NCBI RefSeq assembly: GCF_000236805.1
Contig: NZ_AGFX01000012.1
Location: 1-64,000 of the forward strand
Direction: 5' to 3'
Source of the DNA: Paenibacillus peoriae KCTC 3763
GTDB taxonomy: Bacteria > Bacillota > Bacilli > Paenibacillales > Paenibacillaceae
DNA: 64,000 nucleotides
The notes below the pieces were generated by a model, which was not told the origin of the DNA, made no database searches, and was given only the letters and a program-made list of their open reading frames with translations. Positions 16,562-27,302 of this stretch are shown here, piece by piece; within the stretch, counting starts at the first letter, position 1; each line of letters starts with the position of its first letter. The position numbers were made by a program, and so were the translations under genes.

Positions 16562-17113
16562 TTACTTTGAAAATGTGATGGCTTTAAGTGTATTTCCTTC
16601 AAAATCCTTTACTGTAAACTGTGCTTCTTCCAGTACAGCATAAGATGGCGGATAGTTTTCCTTTGGCAACGAGATGGAGCCCGGATTTAGAACGAATACG
16701 CCTTTCTCTACATCCGCCACCGGAATATGGGTATGTCCCTGTATGAATATATCCCCCGCTTCCAGTGGAGGTAAATTCTCGATACTGAAGCCATGCCCGT
16801 GGGTGACATAAATACGCCGCCCTTCATGGTATAACAGGGCATAATCGCCCATCATCGGAAACTCAAGCAGCATTTGATCCACTTCTGCATCGCAATTCCC
16901 GCGGACAGACACCGCAATATGCGGCTTGTACTGATTCAGCAAAGCAGCTACTTCTGCTGGGTTATATCCTTCCGGCAGCTGATTGCGCGGCCCATGATAC
17001 ATATAATCTCCGAGCAGGACCAGACGGTCGGCTTTCTCCTCCCTGAACTTTTCCAGCGCCAGCTGCAACCAGTGCAGCGAGCCGTGAATATCTGATATAC
17101 ACATCAATTTCAT
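16562..17113 (-). CDS. yfcE: YfcE/MJ0936-type metallophosphodiesterase
   Basis: A 183-residue calcineurin-like phosphoesterase: metal ligands in SDIHG (~residue 8), LGDYMYHGPRN (~residue 34-43), RGNCD (~residue 71), THGHG and GHTHIPV near the C-terminal third. YfcE-like proteins hydrolyse phosphodiesters with Mn; the physiological substrate is unknown. SD GGAAAG lies before the ATG. It is a single gene. Confidence 0.85.
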   Translation of the reverse strand: MKLMCISDIHGSLHWLQLALEKFREEKADRLVLLGDYMYHGPRNQLPEGYNPAEVAALLNQYKPHIAVSVRGNCDAEVDQMLLEFPMMGDYALLYHEGRRIYVTHGHGFSIENLPPLEAGDIFIQGHTHIPVADVEKGVFVLNPGSISLPKENYPPSYAVLEEAQFTVKDFEGNTLKAITFSK

Positions 17114-17240
17114 GATTGTTCTTTCCTTTCTGAATAGGCCATTGTAAATTAGAAAATATTCCTCTTACGTCCATTATTACATGATTCCCTGAACAAATCT
17201 GTGCAAAAATGGGTTTCTTCTCGTTTGGTTGCTAATGCCC

Positions 17241-17286
17241 AAAAAATTAGCGACCGCTTCCCCGTAAAAGAGCAGAAGCGGTCGCT
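17241..17286 (-). terminator. Rho-independent terminator of the GH1 gene
   Basis: A perfect 12-bp stem (AGCGACCGCTTC/GAAGCGGTCGCT) with a T-run on the minus strand, ~50 bases past the 17338 stop. Confidence 0.85.
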
Positions 17287-17337
17287 ACGTAAAACCTTCA
17301 TTGTTATTTAAAACTAAATCACTGGTTTATTTATAAA

Positions 17338-18780
<1,443 letters not shown>

Positions 18781-18842
18781 TCATTAACAAGGATGGGAAT
18801 CGTTTCCTCTATGCTAATGTGTTCTAAAATACTTCTAATTGA

Positions 18843-18873
18843 ATCATAAGTATTGTAACGCGTTTCATGTCAA
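18843..18873 (-). promoter_or_regulatory. Promoter of the GH1 gene with a 14-bp palindromic operator in the spacer
   Basis: On the minus strand -35 TTGACA (18868-18873) and -10 TATGAT (18843-18848), 19-base spacer. TGWAACGCGTTWCA at 18854-18867 is a near-perfect 14-bp palindrome abutting the -35. It has the ACGCGT centre and TG..CA ends of LacI/GalR-family sites but does not fit the CcpA cre consensus. Confidence 0.6.
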
Positions 18874-19044
18874 GTATTTTTTGAAAAAGGAAATGAACTG
18901 CTAAAGCTTTAGTATCTCACGAAACTTTCCGTTTATTCCAAAGCTTATAATGTAGAATCTTTCATCATGTTATACTATGGATAGGAAACAAATTTTTAGT
19001 ACGGCATCTGGGAGATGAAACTAAATGTAATAGGGGGTTTTCTA

Positions 19045-19377
19045 GTGTCAGCTATAGAATATATAGCCATAATTGCTTTGCTCCTCTCCGTCATACTCTT
19101 GATCAAGGTTTACAGTCTTCAATCCCGGCTCCATGATTTAAAATCCGATGTGGAGCGTCTTGAAAATCGTTCAGGAATACCGGGAACATTGTCAGGCCCA
19201 ATCCCTACCGCTCCTCCACATTACCCGGACACAGAAACTTCAGGAGATATCAATGAAAGACTGCTTATGCTGATTAGAGAAGGAAAAAAGATTCAAGCGA
19301 TAAAAGAACTGAGAATAGCTAGGGATCTCTCTTTAAAAGAAGCAAAAGACTACGTGGATGCGTTGGAAAGACTCTAG
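19045..19377 (+). CDS. Membrane-anchored protein with a ribosomal L7/L12 C-terminal-like domain
   Basis: About 110 residues: one N-terminal membrane helix (YIAIIALLLSVILLIKVY), a short charged coiled stretch, a Pro-rich linker, then a C-terminal ~35 residues matching the L7/L12 CTD helix motif (GKKIQAIKELR, then LSLKEAKDYVDALE). In L12 this surface binds translational GTPases; a membrane-tethered copy is unusual and its role is unknown. GTG at 19045 (AGGGGG 7 bases upstream) is the likeliest start; an in-frame ATG at 19015 has no usable SD. It lies 43 bases before the YbaK gene and may be co-transcribed. Confidence 0.7.
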   Translation: MSAIEYIAIIALLLSVILLIKVYSLQSRLHDLKSDVERLENRSGIPGTLSGPIPTAPPHYPDTETSGDINERLLMLIREGKKIQAIKELRIARDLSLKEAKDYVDALERL

Positions 19378-19420
19378 TTGCAACGATTACCACGCACGAA
19401 TCAGGAAAGGAAGAAGCAAG

Positions 19421-19900
19421 ATGAGTGTCAGCAAAACAAACGCTATGCGCATATTGGACGGGCAACATATTAACTACAATATGCTGAGTTATGATCATCA
19501 GGATGGAAAAATAGACGGAATGAATGTAGCTGAAAAGATCGAAAGAGCGCCGGAGGTGGTCTTCAAAACTTTGGTTGCACACAGCAAACAAAATCTGTTT
19601 GTTTTTGTGATTCCTGTACATAAAGAACTTGATCTTAAAAAGGCAGCCAAATCCGCAGGAGAGAAGAAAATCGAAATGCTTCCAGTCAAAGATCTGCAAA
19701 AGCATACAGGATATATTCGCGGCGGCTGCTCGCCGATTGGCATGAAGAAGCTCTACCCCACTTTTATCGACCAGCCTGCATTAGAGCTGGAAACCATCGT
19801 TGTAAGCGCTGGAAAAATTGGAACCCAACTGGAGTTGAATCCGCAGGATTTAGCCCAAATTATTCAGGCACAGTTTGCAGATCTGAGCCATACAGCATAA
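19421..19900 (+). CDS. ybaK: YbaK/EbsC-family aminoacyl-tRNA deacylase
   Basis: A 159-residue protein of the YbaK family, which hydrolyses mischarged Cys-tRNA(Pro) and related species. It carries FKTLVAHSKQNLFVFVIP, the lysine-rich DLKKAAKSAGEKKIEM segment, and RGGCSPIGMKK, with the family's key Lys in the FKTL region. ATG at 19421 is preceded by AGGAAG. It lies directly downstream of the L12-like gene. Confidence 0.88.
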   Translation: MSVSKTNAMRILDGQHINYNMLSYDHQDGKIDGMNVAEKIERAPEVVFKTLVAHSKQNLFVFVIPVHKELDLKKAAKSAGEKKIEMLPVKDLQKHTGYIRGGCSPIGMKKLYPTFIDQPALELETIVVSAGKIGTQLELNPQDLAQIIQAQFADLSHTA

Positions 19901-19978
19901 AACTCTCTACATGCTCATAAAATCTTTATGCGCATTTCCTTGTATCCTTAGCTTCAACGTGGAGAGGAAGATCAAATC

Positions 19979-21166
19979 ATGCATAATGACTGCTCGAAAA
20001 ATGTCGGAGTTCCACAGCCCATTAGAAGTGATGGCGCTGGGGGTGTCGACAAGGGTCCTCGTGATGTGATGAGAGATTTGCAAAATCCCGATTTGCTGGT
20101 TCCACCCGTGACGGATAATGGACTCATTCCGAACATGAGGTTTTCTTTTTCAGACGCCCATATGCAGCTTAATCAAGGTGGATGGTCCAGAGAAGTAACT
20201 GTCAGGGAATTACCCATTGCCACAACCCTTGCTGGGGTGAATATGAGTTTGACACCTGGAGGTGTCCGTGAGCTTCACTGGCATCAGCAAGCAGAGTGGT
20301 CCTATATGCTGCTGGGAAGTGCCCGTATTACGGCTGTCGACCAAAATGGGCGTAATTTTATTGCTGATGTGGGCCCAGGTGATCTCTGGTACTTTCCACC
20401 TGGCATTCCCCATTCTATACAAGGTCTTGAGGACGGTTGTGAGTTTTTGCTGGTCTTTGATAATGGCAGCTTCTCGGATTTAAACACTTTATCCATCTCC
20501 GATTGGTTCGCTCATACCCCCAAGGATGTACTATCTGCCAATTTTGGTGTTCCAGAAGCTGATTTTGCGTCGATTCCTCAAGACCAGGTATATATCTATC
20601 AGGATACCGTTCCCGGTTCTATTCAAAGCCAGGCGGTTTCCTCTCCCTACGGTACAGTACCTCAATCCTTTAAGCATGAATTACTCGCTCAGCCTCCGAT
20701 TAAAACGCCAGGAGGAAGCGTACGAATCGTCGACTCCTCCAATTTTCCAGTATCCAAAACTATCGCCGCTGCTCTAGTTGAGATTGAACCCGGGGCTATG
20801 CGGGAAATGCACTGGCATCCCAATAATGACGAATGGCAATACTACCTTGCCGGGCAAGGACGGATGACTGTCTTCGGCGGCAATGGTGCAGCCCGTACGT
20901 TTGATTTCAGAGCTGGAGATGTTGGATATGTGCCTTTTGCTTACGGGCATTACATTCAAAATACAGGCTCCAGCACACTTTGGTTTCTAGAAATGTTTAA
21001 AAGTGACCGTTTTGCAGATGTTTCCTTGAATCAATGGATGGCTCTCACCCCAACAGAACTGACTCAGAGCAATTTACATGTTGGCACCGATGTGACCTCT
21101 AAATTGCGAAAAGAAAAATGGCCTGTCGTCAAATATCCCGGGTATTCTTTTTACCCGAAAGGGTAA
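19979..21166 (+). CDS. oxdC: Oxalate decarboxylase (bicupin), full length
   Basis: A 395-residue bicupin. Each cupin shows Mn ligands: HWHQQAEW...PHSIQG (first, ~residues 100-145) and HWHPNNDEW...GHYIQN (second, ~residues 278-325). It converts oxalate to formate and CO2, consuming a proton. The lid over the N-terminal Mn site reads SDLNT, where Bacillus OxdC has SENST; the catalytic Glu position thus appears to be Asp, which could change the decarboxylase/oxidase balance. It is directly upstream of two COG4705-type membrane genes on the same strand. A shorter paralogue lies at 52593-53618. There is no signal peptide. Confidence 0.88.
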   Translation: MHNDCSKNVGVPQPIRSDGAGGVDKGPRDVMRDLQNPDLLVPPVTDNGLIPNMRFSFSDAHMQLNQGGWSREVTVRELPIATTLAGVNMSLTPGGVRELHWHQQAEWSYMLLGSARITAVDQNGRNFIADVGPGDLWYFPPGIPHSIQGLEDGCEFLLVFDNGSFSDLNTLSISDWFAHTPKDVLSANFGVPEADFASIPQDQVYIYQDTVPGSIQSQAVSSPYGTVPQSFKHELLAQPPIKTPGGSVRIVDSSNFPVSKTIAAALVEIEPGAMREMHWHPNNDEWQYYLAGQGRMTVFGGNGAARTFDFRAGDVGYVPFAYGHYIQNTGSSTLWFLEMFKSDRFADVSLNQWMALTPTELTQSNLHVGTDVTSKLRKEKWPVVKYPGYSFYPKG

Positions 21167-21336
21167 CCCCTAAAGAAGCCGGTGAACGTACGTCTTGTGC
21201 GTGACTCAGAAAAAAGCATGTCCTCATTCATTTCTTACTGCTTTCTAATGCGAATTTAATGATCTCCGGATATAGTTACGCAAATGGCATTTTATAAAAA
21301 TAAAATGCTGTAAAAATTCGGGAGTGAGAAATAAAG

Positions 21337-22092
21337 ATGCAAAAAATCGCACAAGTTACGGCCATTTTTTGGATTATGAAGATTTGCGCTACTACGCTGG
21401 GTGAAACCGCAGGTGACTTATTGTCACAAACGCTTAATGTAGGCTATGCCATTAGTTCCATGATTTTATTTAGTATTTTTTTAGTTAGTCTTATTTTTCA
21501 ATTATTTTCTAATAAGTACCATCCATTTCTTTATTGGACTGTTATTCTTACAACGAGCACTGCTGGCACAACCATGTCAGACTACATGGATCGTAGCCTA
21601 GGATTGGGTTATGCAACCGGATCATTCATTTTAGTATGTATATTGTTGGCCATTTTTTCAATTTGGTATTTTAGTGAGCGATCATTGAATGTCAATAATA
21701 TTACTACACGGAAAGTAGAAGTTATTTATTGGATTGCCATCTTGTTCTCAAACACTTTGGGTACTGCTTTAGGTGATTTTTTGGCGGATAGTTCCGGCCT
21801 TGGATTTGTAGGAGGAGCGGTCTTAATAGGGAGTTTGCTGGGTATTATTCTACTATTAACTTACTTTACAAATGTCTCACGAGTATTTCTATTCTGGCTA
21901 GCATTTGTATTAACGCGTCCTTTTGGAGCGACATTTGGAGACCTTCTTACCAAATCACACGCAAAGGGAGGATTGGATTTAGGTACTATGGGATCTTCGC
22001 TGGTACTGGTTACAATTCTTATAGCTTTAATTATCTACACTACTCTAAATGCTTCTAAAATAAAACAATCACCGGAGTTAAACGCAAGTTAA
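21337..22092 (+). CDS. Multi-pass membrane protein with four G-T-x-x-G/S-D repeats (COG4705-like), copy 1
   Basis: A 251-residue protein, about eight hydrophobic helices arranged as four repeats, each holding a small polar motif within the membrane: GETAGD (~residue 22), GTTMSD (~73), GTALGD (~141), GATFGD (~203). The layout resembles COG4705 membrane proteins of unknown function. Repeated acidic motifs inside helices suggest a transporter or channel, by inference. SD GGGAGTGA precedes the ATG. A homologous gene follows 265 bases downstream. A terminator separates them. Confidence 0.7.
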   Translation: MQKIAQVTAIFWIMKICATTLGETAGDLLSQTLNVGYAISSMILFSIFLVSLIFQLFSNKYHPFLYWTVILTTSTAGTTMSDYMDRSLGLGYATGSFILVCILLAIFSIWYFSERSLNVNNITTRKVEVIYWIAILFSNTLGTALGDFLADSSGLGFVGGAVLIGSLLGIILLLTYFTNVSRVFLFWLAFVLTRPFGATFGDLLTKSHAKGGLDLGTMGSSLVLVTILIALIIYTTLNASKIKQSPELNAS

Positions 22093-22134
22093 TCTTTTGT
22101 ACCGATTCGTTATCCATAGCCACTTTATATACAA

Positions 22135-22176
22135 AGATATAGGCCTCCGGCTTTAGCCGAGTCTATATCTTTTTTA
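22135..22176 (+). terminator. Rho-independent terminator between the two COG4705-like genes
   Basis: Arms AGATATAG and CTATATCT around an inner CTCCGGC/GCCGAG stem are followed by TTTTTTA. Confidence 0.8.
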
Positions 22177-22356
22177 GCATTGTCTGTTCACAATATAGTA
22201 ATTCGCATCACGATTCCTCATCAGTTTCTAATCTGAATTTAAATTTTCTAGGTTTTTTCACATGTGGTTCTCACTATCGATTCATGTTCTTTATGTACAC
22301 TGCTTAGTAGGAACAAGCATTTAACAAGGTTCCCCAGTTCATGAGGAGGATTAGAA

Positions 22357-23133
22357 ATGAAAAATGAGGACTCATCCATTCGTTTGCAAATGCTGAACAA
22401 GGTGCCGGAGATCACCATTTTCTTTTGGATCATTAAGATTATGACGACTACCGTGGGAGAAACAGCCGCCGACTTTCTTAACTTTAATTTGCATTGGGGG
22501 TTGACTCGTACAACTTTGGTCATGGTTGTCTTGTTACTTGTCACACTTCTATTTCAGTTTAGATCACACAAATATATACCCGGAATCTACTGGCTCGTGG
22601 TGACTCTCATCAGCGTAGTGGGCACGCTTGTCTCAGATAACCTTGTGGATCATATTGGGATCTCGCTGCAAGTAACCACAACCGTCTTTGCACTAGCTCT
22701 CCTGGTGACTTTCACGCTATGGTATGGGAGTGAGAAAACATTATCCATTCATTCTATTTACACAACCAAACGGGAAATATTCTACTGGGCAACGATTTTC
22801 TTTACTTTTGCCTTGGGTACAGCAGCTGGTGATCTCATATCAGAGGGCCTTGATTTAGGTTATTGGAGATCAGCGCTTATGTTCGCGTCACTGATTGGTA
22901 TTTTAACGATTGCCCGCTATCGGTTTAAACTTAATGCTGTATGGTCCTTCTGGATGGCGTACATTGTGACCCGGCCGCTCGGTGCCTCACTTGGGGACTA
23001 TCTGTCACAATCTCACACCGATGGCGGGCTTGGCCTAGGTACGGCTGGAACCAGCATGATTTTTCTTGTAATTATTTTAACTTTGGTGATCTACCTGACA
23101 AAATCCGGAAAAGATCAAACCCAACCATCATAA
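22357..23133 (+). CDS. Multi-pass membrane protein with four acidic repeats (COG4705-like), copy 2
   Basis: A 258-residue paralogue of the preceding gene, with the same fourfold pattern (GETAAD ~residue 33, GTLVSD ~85, GTAAGD ~151, GASLGD ~214) and the final GGLGLGT segment. The two differ along most of their length, so the duplication is old. SD GAGGAGG before ATG 22357. It has its own promoter region after the terminator at 22135-22176. Confidence 0.7.
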   Translation: MKNEDSSIRLQMLNKVPEITIFFWIIKIMTTTVGETAADFLNFNLHWGLTRTTLVMVVLLLVTLLFQFRSHKYIPGIYWLVVTLISVVGTLVSDNLVDHIGISLQVTTTVFALALLVTFTLWYGSEKTLSIHSIYTTKREIFYWATIFFTFALGTAAGDLISEGLDLGYWRSALMFASLIGILTIARYRFKLNAVWSFWMAYIVTRPLGASLGDYLSQSHTDGGLGLGTAGTSMIFLVIILTLVIYLTKSGKDQTQPS

Positions 23134-23257
23134 TCGACACAATGTAGCCTATCTTTTTGTATCCTCATGACTCTTGGTATGTCAACGACTGAGGCCCTGT
23201 AATGACATGAGCTGTATTATGGGGCTTCACGTCTATAAGGGCTCAAAAAACTGTATA

Positions 23258-23290
23258 ACAAAAAACACCGTATCGAAACACGATGTTTTT
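23258..23290 (-). terminator. Rho-independent terminator of the YebC-like gene
   Basis: A ten-bp stem (AAAACATCGT/ACGGTGTTTT, one wobble) with a T-run on the minus strand, just past the 23310 stop. Confidence 0.75.
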
Positions 23291-23309
23291 ATAATCTGTT
23301 TAACAGAAA

Positions 23310-24029
23310 CTATTCCTCAGAATCTACGTTGTGGTAAACCTGTTGAACATCCTCCAAGTCTTCTAATGCATCAATTAATTTATCAAATTGCACCTGTGCA
23401 TCCTCTGGGAGTGAGATGTCATTTTGGGCAAGCATGGTGAGCTCGGCCACGGTAAACTCAGTTACTCCTGCCTGCTTGAAGGCTTCCTGTACAGCATGGA
23501 ATTGATCTGGCTCTGCATACACGATAATGGCTTCATCTTCTTCGATAATGTCACGTACCTCTACATCTGCCTCCATCAGTAGTTCCAGCACTTCATCAGC
23601 AGTTTTGCCTACCAGACCGATAACAGCAGTGGAATCAAACATGTAGGCTACAGATCCGCTGACACCCAGGCTACCACCATTTTTAGTAAACGCAGAACGC
23701 ACATCCGATGCTGTACGGTTTACGTTGTTCGTCAGTGCATCTACAATAACCATGGAACCGTTTAGTCCGAAGCCTTCATAACGAAGCTCTACGTAATTTT
23801 CATCGCCAGCACCTTTTGCTTTTTCAATAGCGCGGTCAATGATCGCTTTCGGTACATTGTACGTTTTTGCACGTTCTAGTACGACTCTTAGCACCCGGTT
23901 GGATTCAGGATCAGGCTCGCCCTGTTTGGCTGCTACATAAATTTCTACGCCAAATTTAGCATATATACGACTTGTATTAGCATCCTTGGATGCCTTTTTT
24001 TCTTTAATGTTATTCCACTTACGTCCCAT
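23310..24029 (-). CDS. YebC/TACO1-family protein, YeeI (YebC2) type
   Basis: A 239-residue protein. [20 protein letters not shown] at the start is typical of the YeeI-type branch (classical YebC begins MAGHSKW). It continues with [37 protein letters not shown] and [16 protein letters not shown]. Once annotated as transcription regulators, these proteins are now linked to relief of ribosome stalling at proline-rich sequences. ATG at 24029 is set by this conserved N-terminus; the longer frame to 24122 is not supported. It is a single gene. Confidence 0.88.
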   Translation of the reverse strand: MGRKWNNIKEKKASKDANTSRIYAKFGVEIYVAAKQGEPDPESNRVLRVVLERAKTYNVPKAIIDRAIEKAKGAGDENYVELRYEGFGLNGSMVIVDALTNNVNRTASDVRSAFTKNGGSLGVSGSVAYMFDSTAVIGLVGKTADEVLELLMEADVEVRDIIEEDEAIIVYAEPDQFHAVQEAFKQAGVTEFTVAELTMLAQNDISLPEDAQVQFDKLIDALEDLEDVQQVYHNVDSEE

Positions 24030-24246
24030 AATATCCCGCTCTCTTCCTATATGAATATACACAACGAACTTCATTATATCCTTATACATTATATCTTTTA
24101 TAGTACATATGGACAAGTTCAAACCATTTCGTCTATATATGAAACCGTTTTCTCATGAAATTCTAATTTTCATTTAAAGATGCTCCCATGTTGAAGAGTT
24201 AAGATCATACTACTTTCGAATCACACTAGAAAAGGAGTATCCCTGT

Positions 24247-24858
24247 ATGTTATCCAACCTGGACTATCAGATTTTTCATCTCATCAATGAACAAGCGAAT
24301 AGCTTCTCTGCTCTGAATGGACTTATGCGTTTTTTCGCTGAATATGCCCAATATGTGTTCGTCCTTGCCTTGTTGCTGTATTGGTTTTCAAGAAATACGC
24401 TTAACCGGAAAATGATCATCTCAGCGGTCGTATCTATATGTCTGGGCATGGGGATCAGCTTTATCATCGGACATCTCATGTACCGGGATCGTCCATTCGT
24501 CACCCACACCGTTATTCAGCTCATTAAGCACCCGGCCAATGCCTCCTTTCCGAGCGACCACGCCATTGGAGCTTTTGCACTGGCGGTCACGTTCTGGCTG
24601 TACGGTAAGAGGTTTAGAACGTTCTGGCTCGCCGCCGCTCTTCTTATCGGTTTTTCCCGTATCTGGACAGGCGTCCATTATCCGTCGGATGTTGCGGCTG
24701 GTGCGCTGGTCGGTGCCTTATGCGCAGTTAGTACCCAATTTATGCTTCTGCGTTTCAAGCGTCCTCAGCAATTGGCCAACTTATGTCTGGAGCTGTACGA
24801 AAAGGCAGAACATAAAATTTGGGACAAATCGACCAAACCGCAATCTGACGATGCTTGA
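24247..24858 (+). CDS. bcrC: Undecaprenyl-diphosphatase BcrC-type (PAP2 family), copy 1
   Basis: A 203-residue PAP2 membrane protein: MYRDRPF (motif 1), ASFPSDHAIG (motif 2) and SRIWTGVHYPSDV (motif 3), with about five membrane helices. BcrC recycles undecaprenyl diphosphate for cell-wall synthesis and confers bacitracin tolerance. SD AAAGGAG before ATG 24247. It is convergent with a histidine kinase/response regulator pair. A second copy with about the same layout lies at 62318-62968, also next to such a pair. Confidence 0.88.
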   Translation: MLSNLDYQIFHLINEQANSFSALNGLMRFFAEYAQYVFVLALLLYWFSRNTLNRKMIISAVVSICLGMGISFIIGHLMYRDRPFVTHTVIQLIKHPANASFPSDHAIGAFALAVTFWLYGKRFRTFWLAAALLIGFSRIWTGVHYPSDVAAGALVGALCAVSTQFMLLRFKRPQQLANLCLELYEKAEHKIWDKSTKPQSDDA

Positions 24859-24864
24859 GTGTCA

Positions 24865-24906
24865 AAGAAGCTCCGTAAACCATATCCATGGTTTACGGAG
24901 CTTCTT
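24865..24906. terminator. Bidirectional terminator between bcrC and the kinase gene
   Basis: A perfect 19-bp stem (AAGAAGCTCCGTAAACCAT and complement) with a 4-base loop lies between convergent stops at 24858 and 24911. Confidence 0.85.
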
Positions 24907-24910
24907 TCAT

Positions 24911-26329
24911 TTATCCAGTATGTTCGACCCTGTACGCCGGAAAACAAAGCATTACGGTTGTCCCTCTATGTTCAGTACTGCTCACTCTGATACTACCGTT
25001 ATATCGCTTGACCAGTTGCTTGGCTATAGCAAGGCCAAGGCCTGTCCCCCCCTGCTCGCGACTTCTTGCCTTATCCACCCGATAAAATCGGTCGAATAAA
25101 TAAGGCAAGTCCTCTGCAGGAATCCCAATTCCATAATCCGTAATATGAATACAAACCTCGTTTCGCTCCAGCGTGCCGGTTACAAGGATTTCTTTTGAAG
25201 AACCAGAATATTTAACGGCGTTATCCAGCATGATCAGCAGCAGCTGTTCCAGATGCTGCGGCGTGATCTTGATCTGTACCTTTTCGAGGGGATTCAGTTC
25301 CTCCCGGAATTTCATATCAGGATGCAGCATCGCAAAATTGGTGAGCGTATACTGAATGGTGTAACGAATATCTATTGGAGGCACATCCTGTTCTGAGGTT
25401 CTTGACTCGGCTCGCGTCAACTCCAGAAGATCGTTTACAATACCCTTCAATCGCTCAAGCTCCTGAACAGAAACACGAAGCGACTCGTCCAATATGGCCG
25501 GATCGTGCTTGCCCCAACGGTTTAATAAGGAGATATGGCCTTCAACAATCGAAATTGGGGTGCGCAATTCATGGGAGGCATCCTCAACAAACTGTTTTTG
25601 TTGAAGGAAAGAACGCTCCAACTGATCAATCAACTCATTAAATACTTTCCCAAGATTCGACAGCTCATCATTGTTATCGGATACTTGCACACGTTCCTCA
25701 TGCAACCCTTTTTTGCGAATTCTGATCATCGTATCCGTCATGGACTGAATTGGCCGCATCAATTGGCGTGAAAGAAAAATTCCTCCCAAAGCGCTTAATA
25801 TAATTGCTCCTATACCGCCTGCAATCATGACAGCTTTTATTTTGTCACTAATCTTATCTATATTTTCCATGTTATTTATAATTTCAATGGTTCCGGTAAA
25901 GTGATCTGAATTCAACGGACTTCGCATAATCAAGACCTGGTCCTCCAGATGCCAGGCAGTCATAATCTGGGTGCTACGTACTGCTTGCGGCAGGAACCAA
26001 TCCTCAGGCAGCTCGTTGCTGACGCTGAGCAGTGGAACTCCCTGCTGATTCAAAATACGAATCATTTGATGCCGATCATTCAAATTCTCAACAAAACGTC
26101 GACTGTTCACTATTTCCTGAGCAGACAAGTGTTTTTCCTGCAAAAGGGTTTGGAGTTCGTTCATGCTTTTGCGGATACTCACTTTTCCCTCACTGACCAT
26201 CCACTGGTTAATCGTAAAATATTGGACACCATTGTACAAAACAAACAAAATACATAACAGCAACGAAGACCACACCGCCAATTTCCAACGGATGGGTAGC
26301 CGGGAGAATAGGGATCTTAGCGCTGCCAT
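24911..26329 (-). CDS. Sensor histidine kinase
   Basis: A 472-residue HK with an N-terminal membrane helix (~residues 15-37), an extracytoplasmic sensor region of ~120 residues, a second membrane helix (~165-190), HAMP (~190-245), the H-box DASHELRTPISIVEGH with phospho-His (~residue 253), N-box DNAVKYS, and G boxes DYGIGIP and GGTGLGLAI. The start codon overlaps the stop of the response regulator by one base (TAATG), so the pair is translationally coupled. The signal is unknown; proximity to bcrC suggests envelope stress, by inference. Confidence 0.9.
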   Translation of the reverse strand: MAALRSLFSRLPIRWKLAVWSSLLLCILFVLYNGVQYFTINQWMVSEGKVSIRKSMNELQTLLQEKHLSAQEIVNSRRFVENLNDRHQMIRILNQQGVPLLSVSNELPEDWFLPQAVRSTQIMTAWHLEDQVLIMRSPLNSDHFTGTIEIINNMENIDKISDKIKAVMIAGGIGAIILSALGGIFLSRQLMRPIQSMTDTMIRIRKKGLHEERVQVSDNNDELSNLGKVFNELIDQLERSFLQQKQFVEDASHELRTPISIVEGHISLLNRWGKHDPAILDESLRVSVQELERLKGIVNDLLELTRAESRTSEQDVPPIDIRYTIQYTLTNFAMLHPDMKFREELNPLEKVQIKITPQHLEQLLLIMLDNAVKYSGSSKEILVTGTLERNEVCIHITDYGIGIPAEDLPYLFDRFYRVDKARSREQGGTGLGLAIAKQLVKRYNGSIRVSSTEHRGTTVMLCFPAYRVEHTG

Positions 26330-26997
26330 TATCGAATCACATACCCTAATCCGCGTAATGTCTGTATAAAGCTTGGTTCTCCAGGCTCGTCGATTTTGCT
26401 GCGCAAGTAACGGATATACACGTCGACGACATTCGTTTCGACCTCCGAATCATAGCCCCATATAAGCTCCAGCAGTCTCTCCCGAGTCATGACGCGTCCA
26501 ATGTTATGCATCAATATGGACAGCAGATCAAATTCACGCTTCGTCAATTCAATAATCTGTTGATCTTTTGTCAAAATACGCGCCTCGCTATCCAGCACCA
26601 GCCCGTTGTAAGTAATTTGCTTGGAATCTTCAACAACTCCACTGCGCCGGAGCAAAGAACGCATCCGGGCCAGAAGTTCCTCAATGGCAAAAGGCTTTGG
26701 GATATAATCATCGGCTCCACTGTCCAGCCCCATGACTTTGTCCATCACACCGTCCCTTGCCGTTAGCATAATGATCGGGGTTTGCTTGGTTTTGCGAATC
26801 CGGCGGCACACTTCAATTCCATTGATGCCTGGTAGCATTAAATCCAGCAGAATGATGTCCCATTCCTCGCTTAACGCAGACTCCAACCCTTTCCGCCCCT
26901 CGTACTCGACAGTCACCTCGTAAGATTCATGCTTTAGTTCAAGCTCAATGAAACGGGCCAAATTTTTCTCATCCTCAATCAGGAGTATCTTTTTCAT
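26329..26997 (-). CDS. OmpR-family response regulator
   Basis: A 222-residue RR. The receiver domain (KKILLIEDEKN; phospho-Asp in IILLDLMLPG, ~residue 52; Lys in IPKPFAIEELLAR) is followed by a winged-helix DNA-binding domain ending in VDVYIRYLRSKID and TLRGLGYVIR. SD AAAGGA before the ATG. First gene of an RR-HK operon. Confidence 0.92.
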   Translation of the reverse strand: MKKILLIEDEKNLARFIELELKHESYEVTVEYEGRKGLESALSEEWDIILLDLMLPGINGIEVCRRIRKTKQTPIIMLTARDGVMDKVMGLDSGADDYIPKPFAIEELLARMRSLLRRSGVVEDSKQITYNGLVLDSEARILTKDQQIIELTKREFDLLSILMHNIGRVMTRERLLELIWGYDSEVETNVVDVYIRYLRSKIDEPGEPSFIQTLRGLGYVIR

Positions 26998-27050
26998 AGC
27001 TTTCCTTTCAATCGGGAATGTTGTATTGACTCTAGCCCCTTCTGTTATTC

Positions 27051-27275
27051 TTAATCAGAATGGTAATCGTCATCGGAAATGCCGATTGGCTTTCCTTCAT
27101 TGTTCTCATAATTGCGTACTTGGATACGGCCTTCAACAACCGTCAAACGACCTTTGCGAAGATAGTTAGCGCATGTTTCAGCAAGCTGGCGTCAGGTTAT
27201 GAGCGGTAAAAAAATCTGCTTCCCGTTCACTGCCTTGACTTGTAAACGGAAAATGTCAATTTGCCGGTTGTTCTC
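27051..27275 (-). pseudogene. ssb: Decayed single-stranded-DNA-binding protein (ssb) remnant
   Basis: On the minus strand, PFTSQGSEREADFF is followed in another frame by an interrupted codon (TGA where SSB has Trp), then RQLAETCANYLRKGRLTVVE, then GRIQVRNYENNEGK and a short tail ending DDDYHSD before a TAA at 27051. These match the core of SSB (EREADF, W-RQLAE-.-NYL-KG). At least one frameshift and one nonsense change are present, so it is not functional. Probably a mobile-element or phage remnant. Confidence 0.75.
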
Positions 27276-27302
27276 CCCATTCCCTGGTCATTTTATTTAA
27301 TT

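Noticed and set aside
18854-18867. CcpA cre site in the GH1 promoter
   Set aside because: The 14-bp element has ends like a cre, but its centre (ACGCGT) puts C and G at the wrong positions for the cre consensus. A generic LacI-type palindrome is the safer call.
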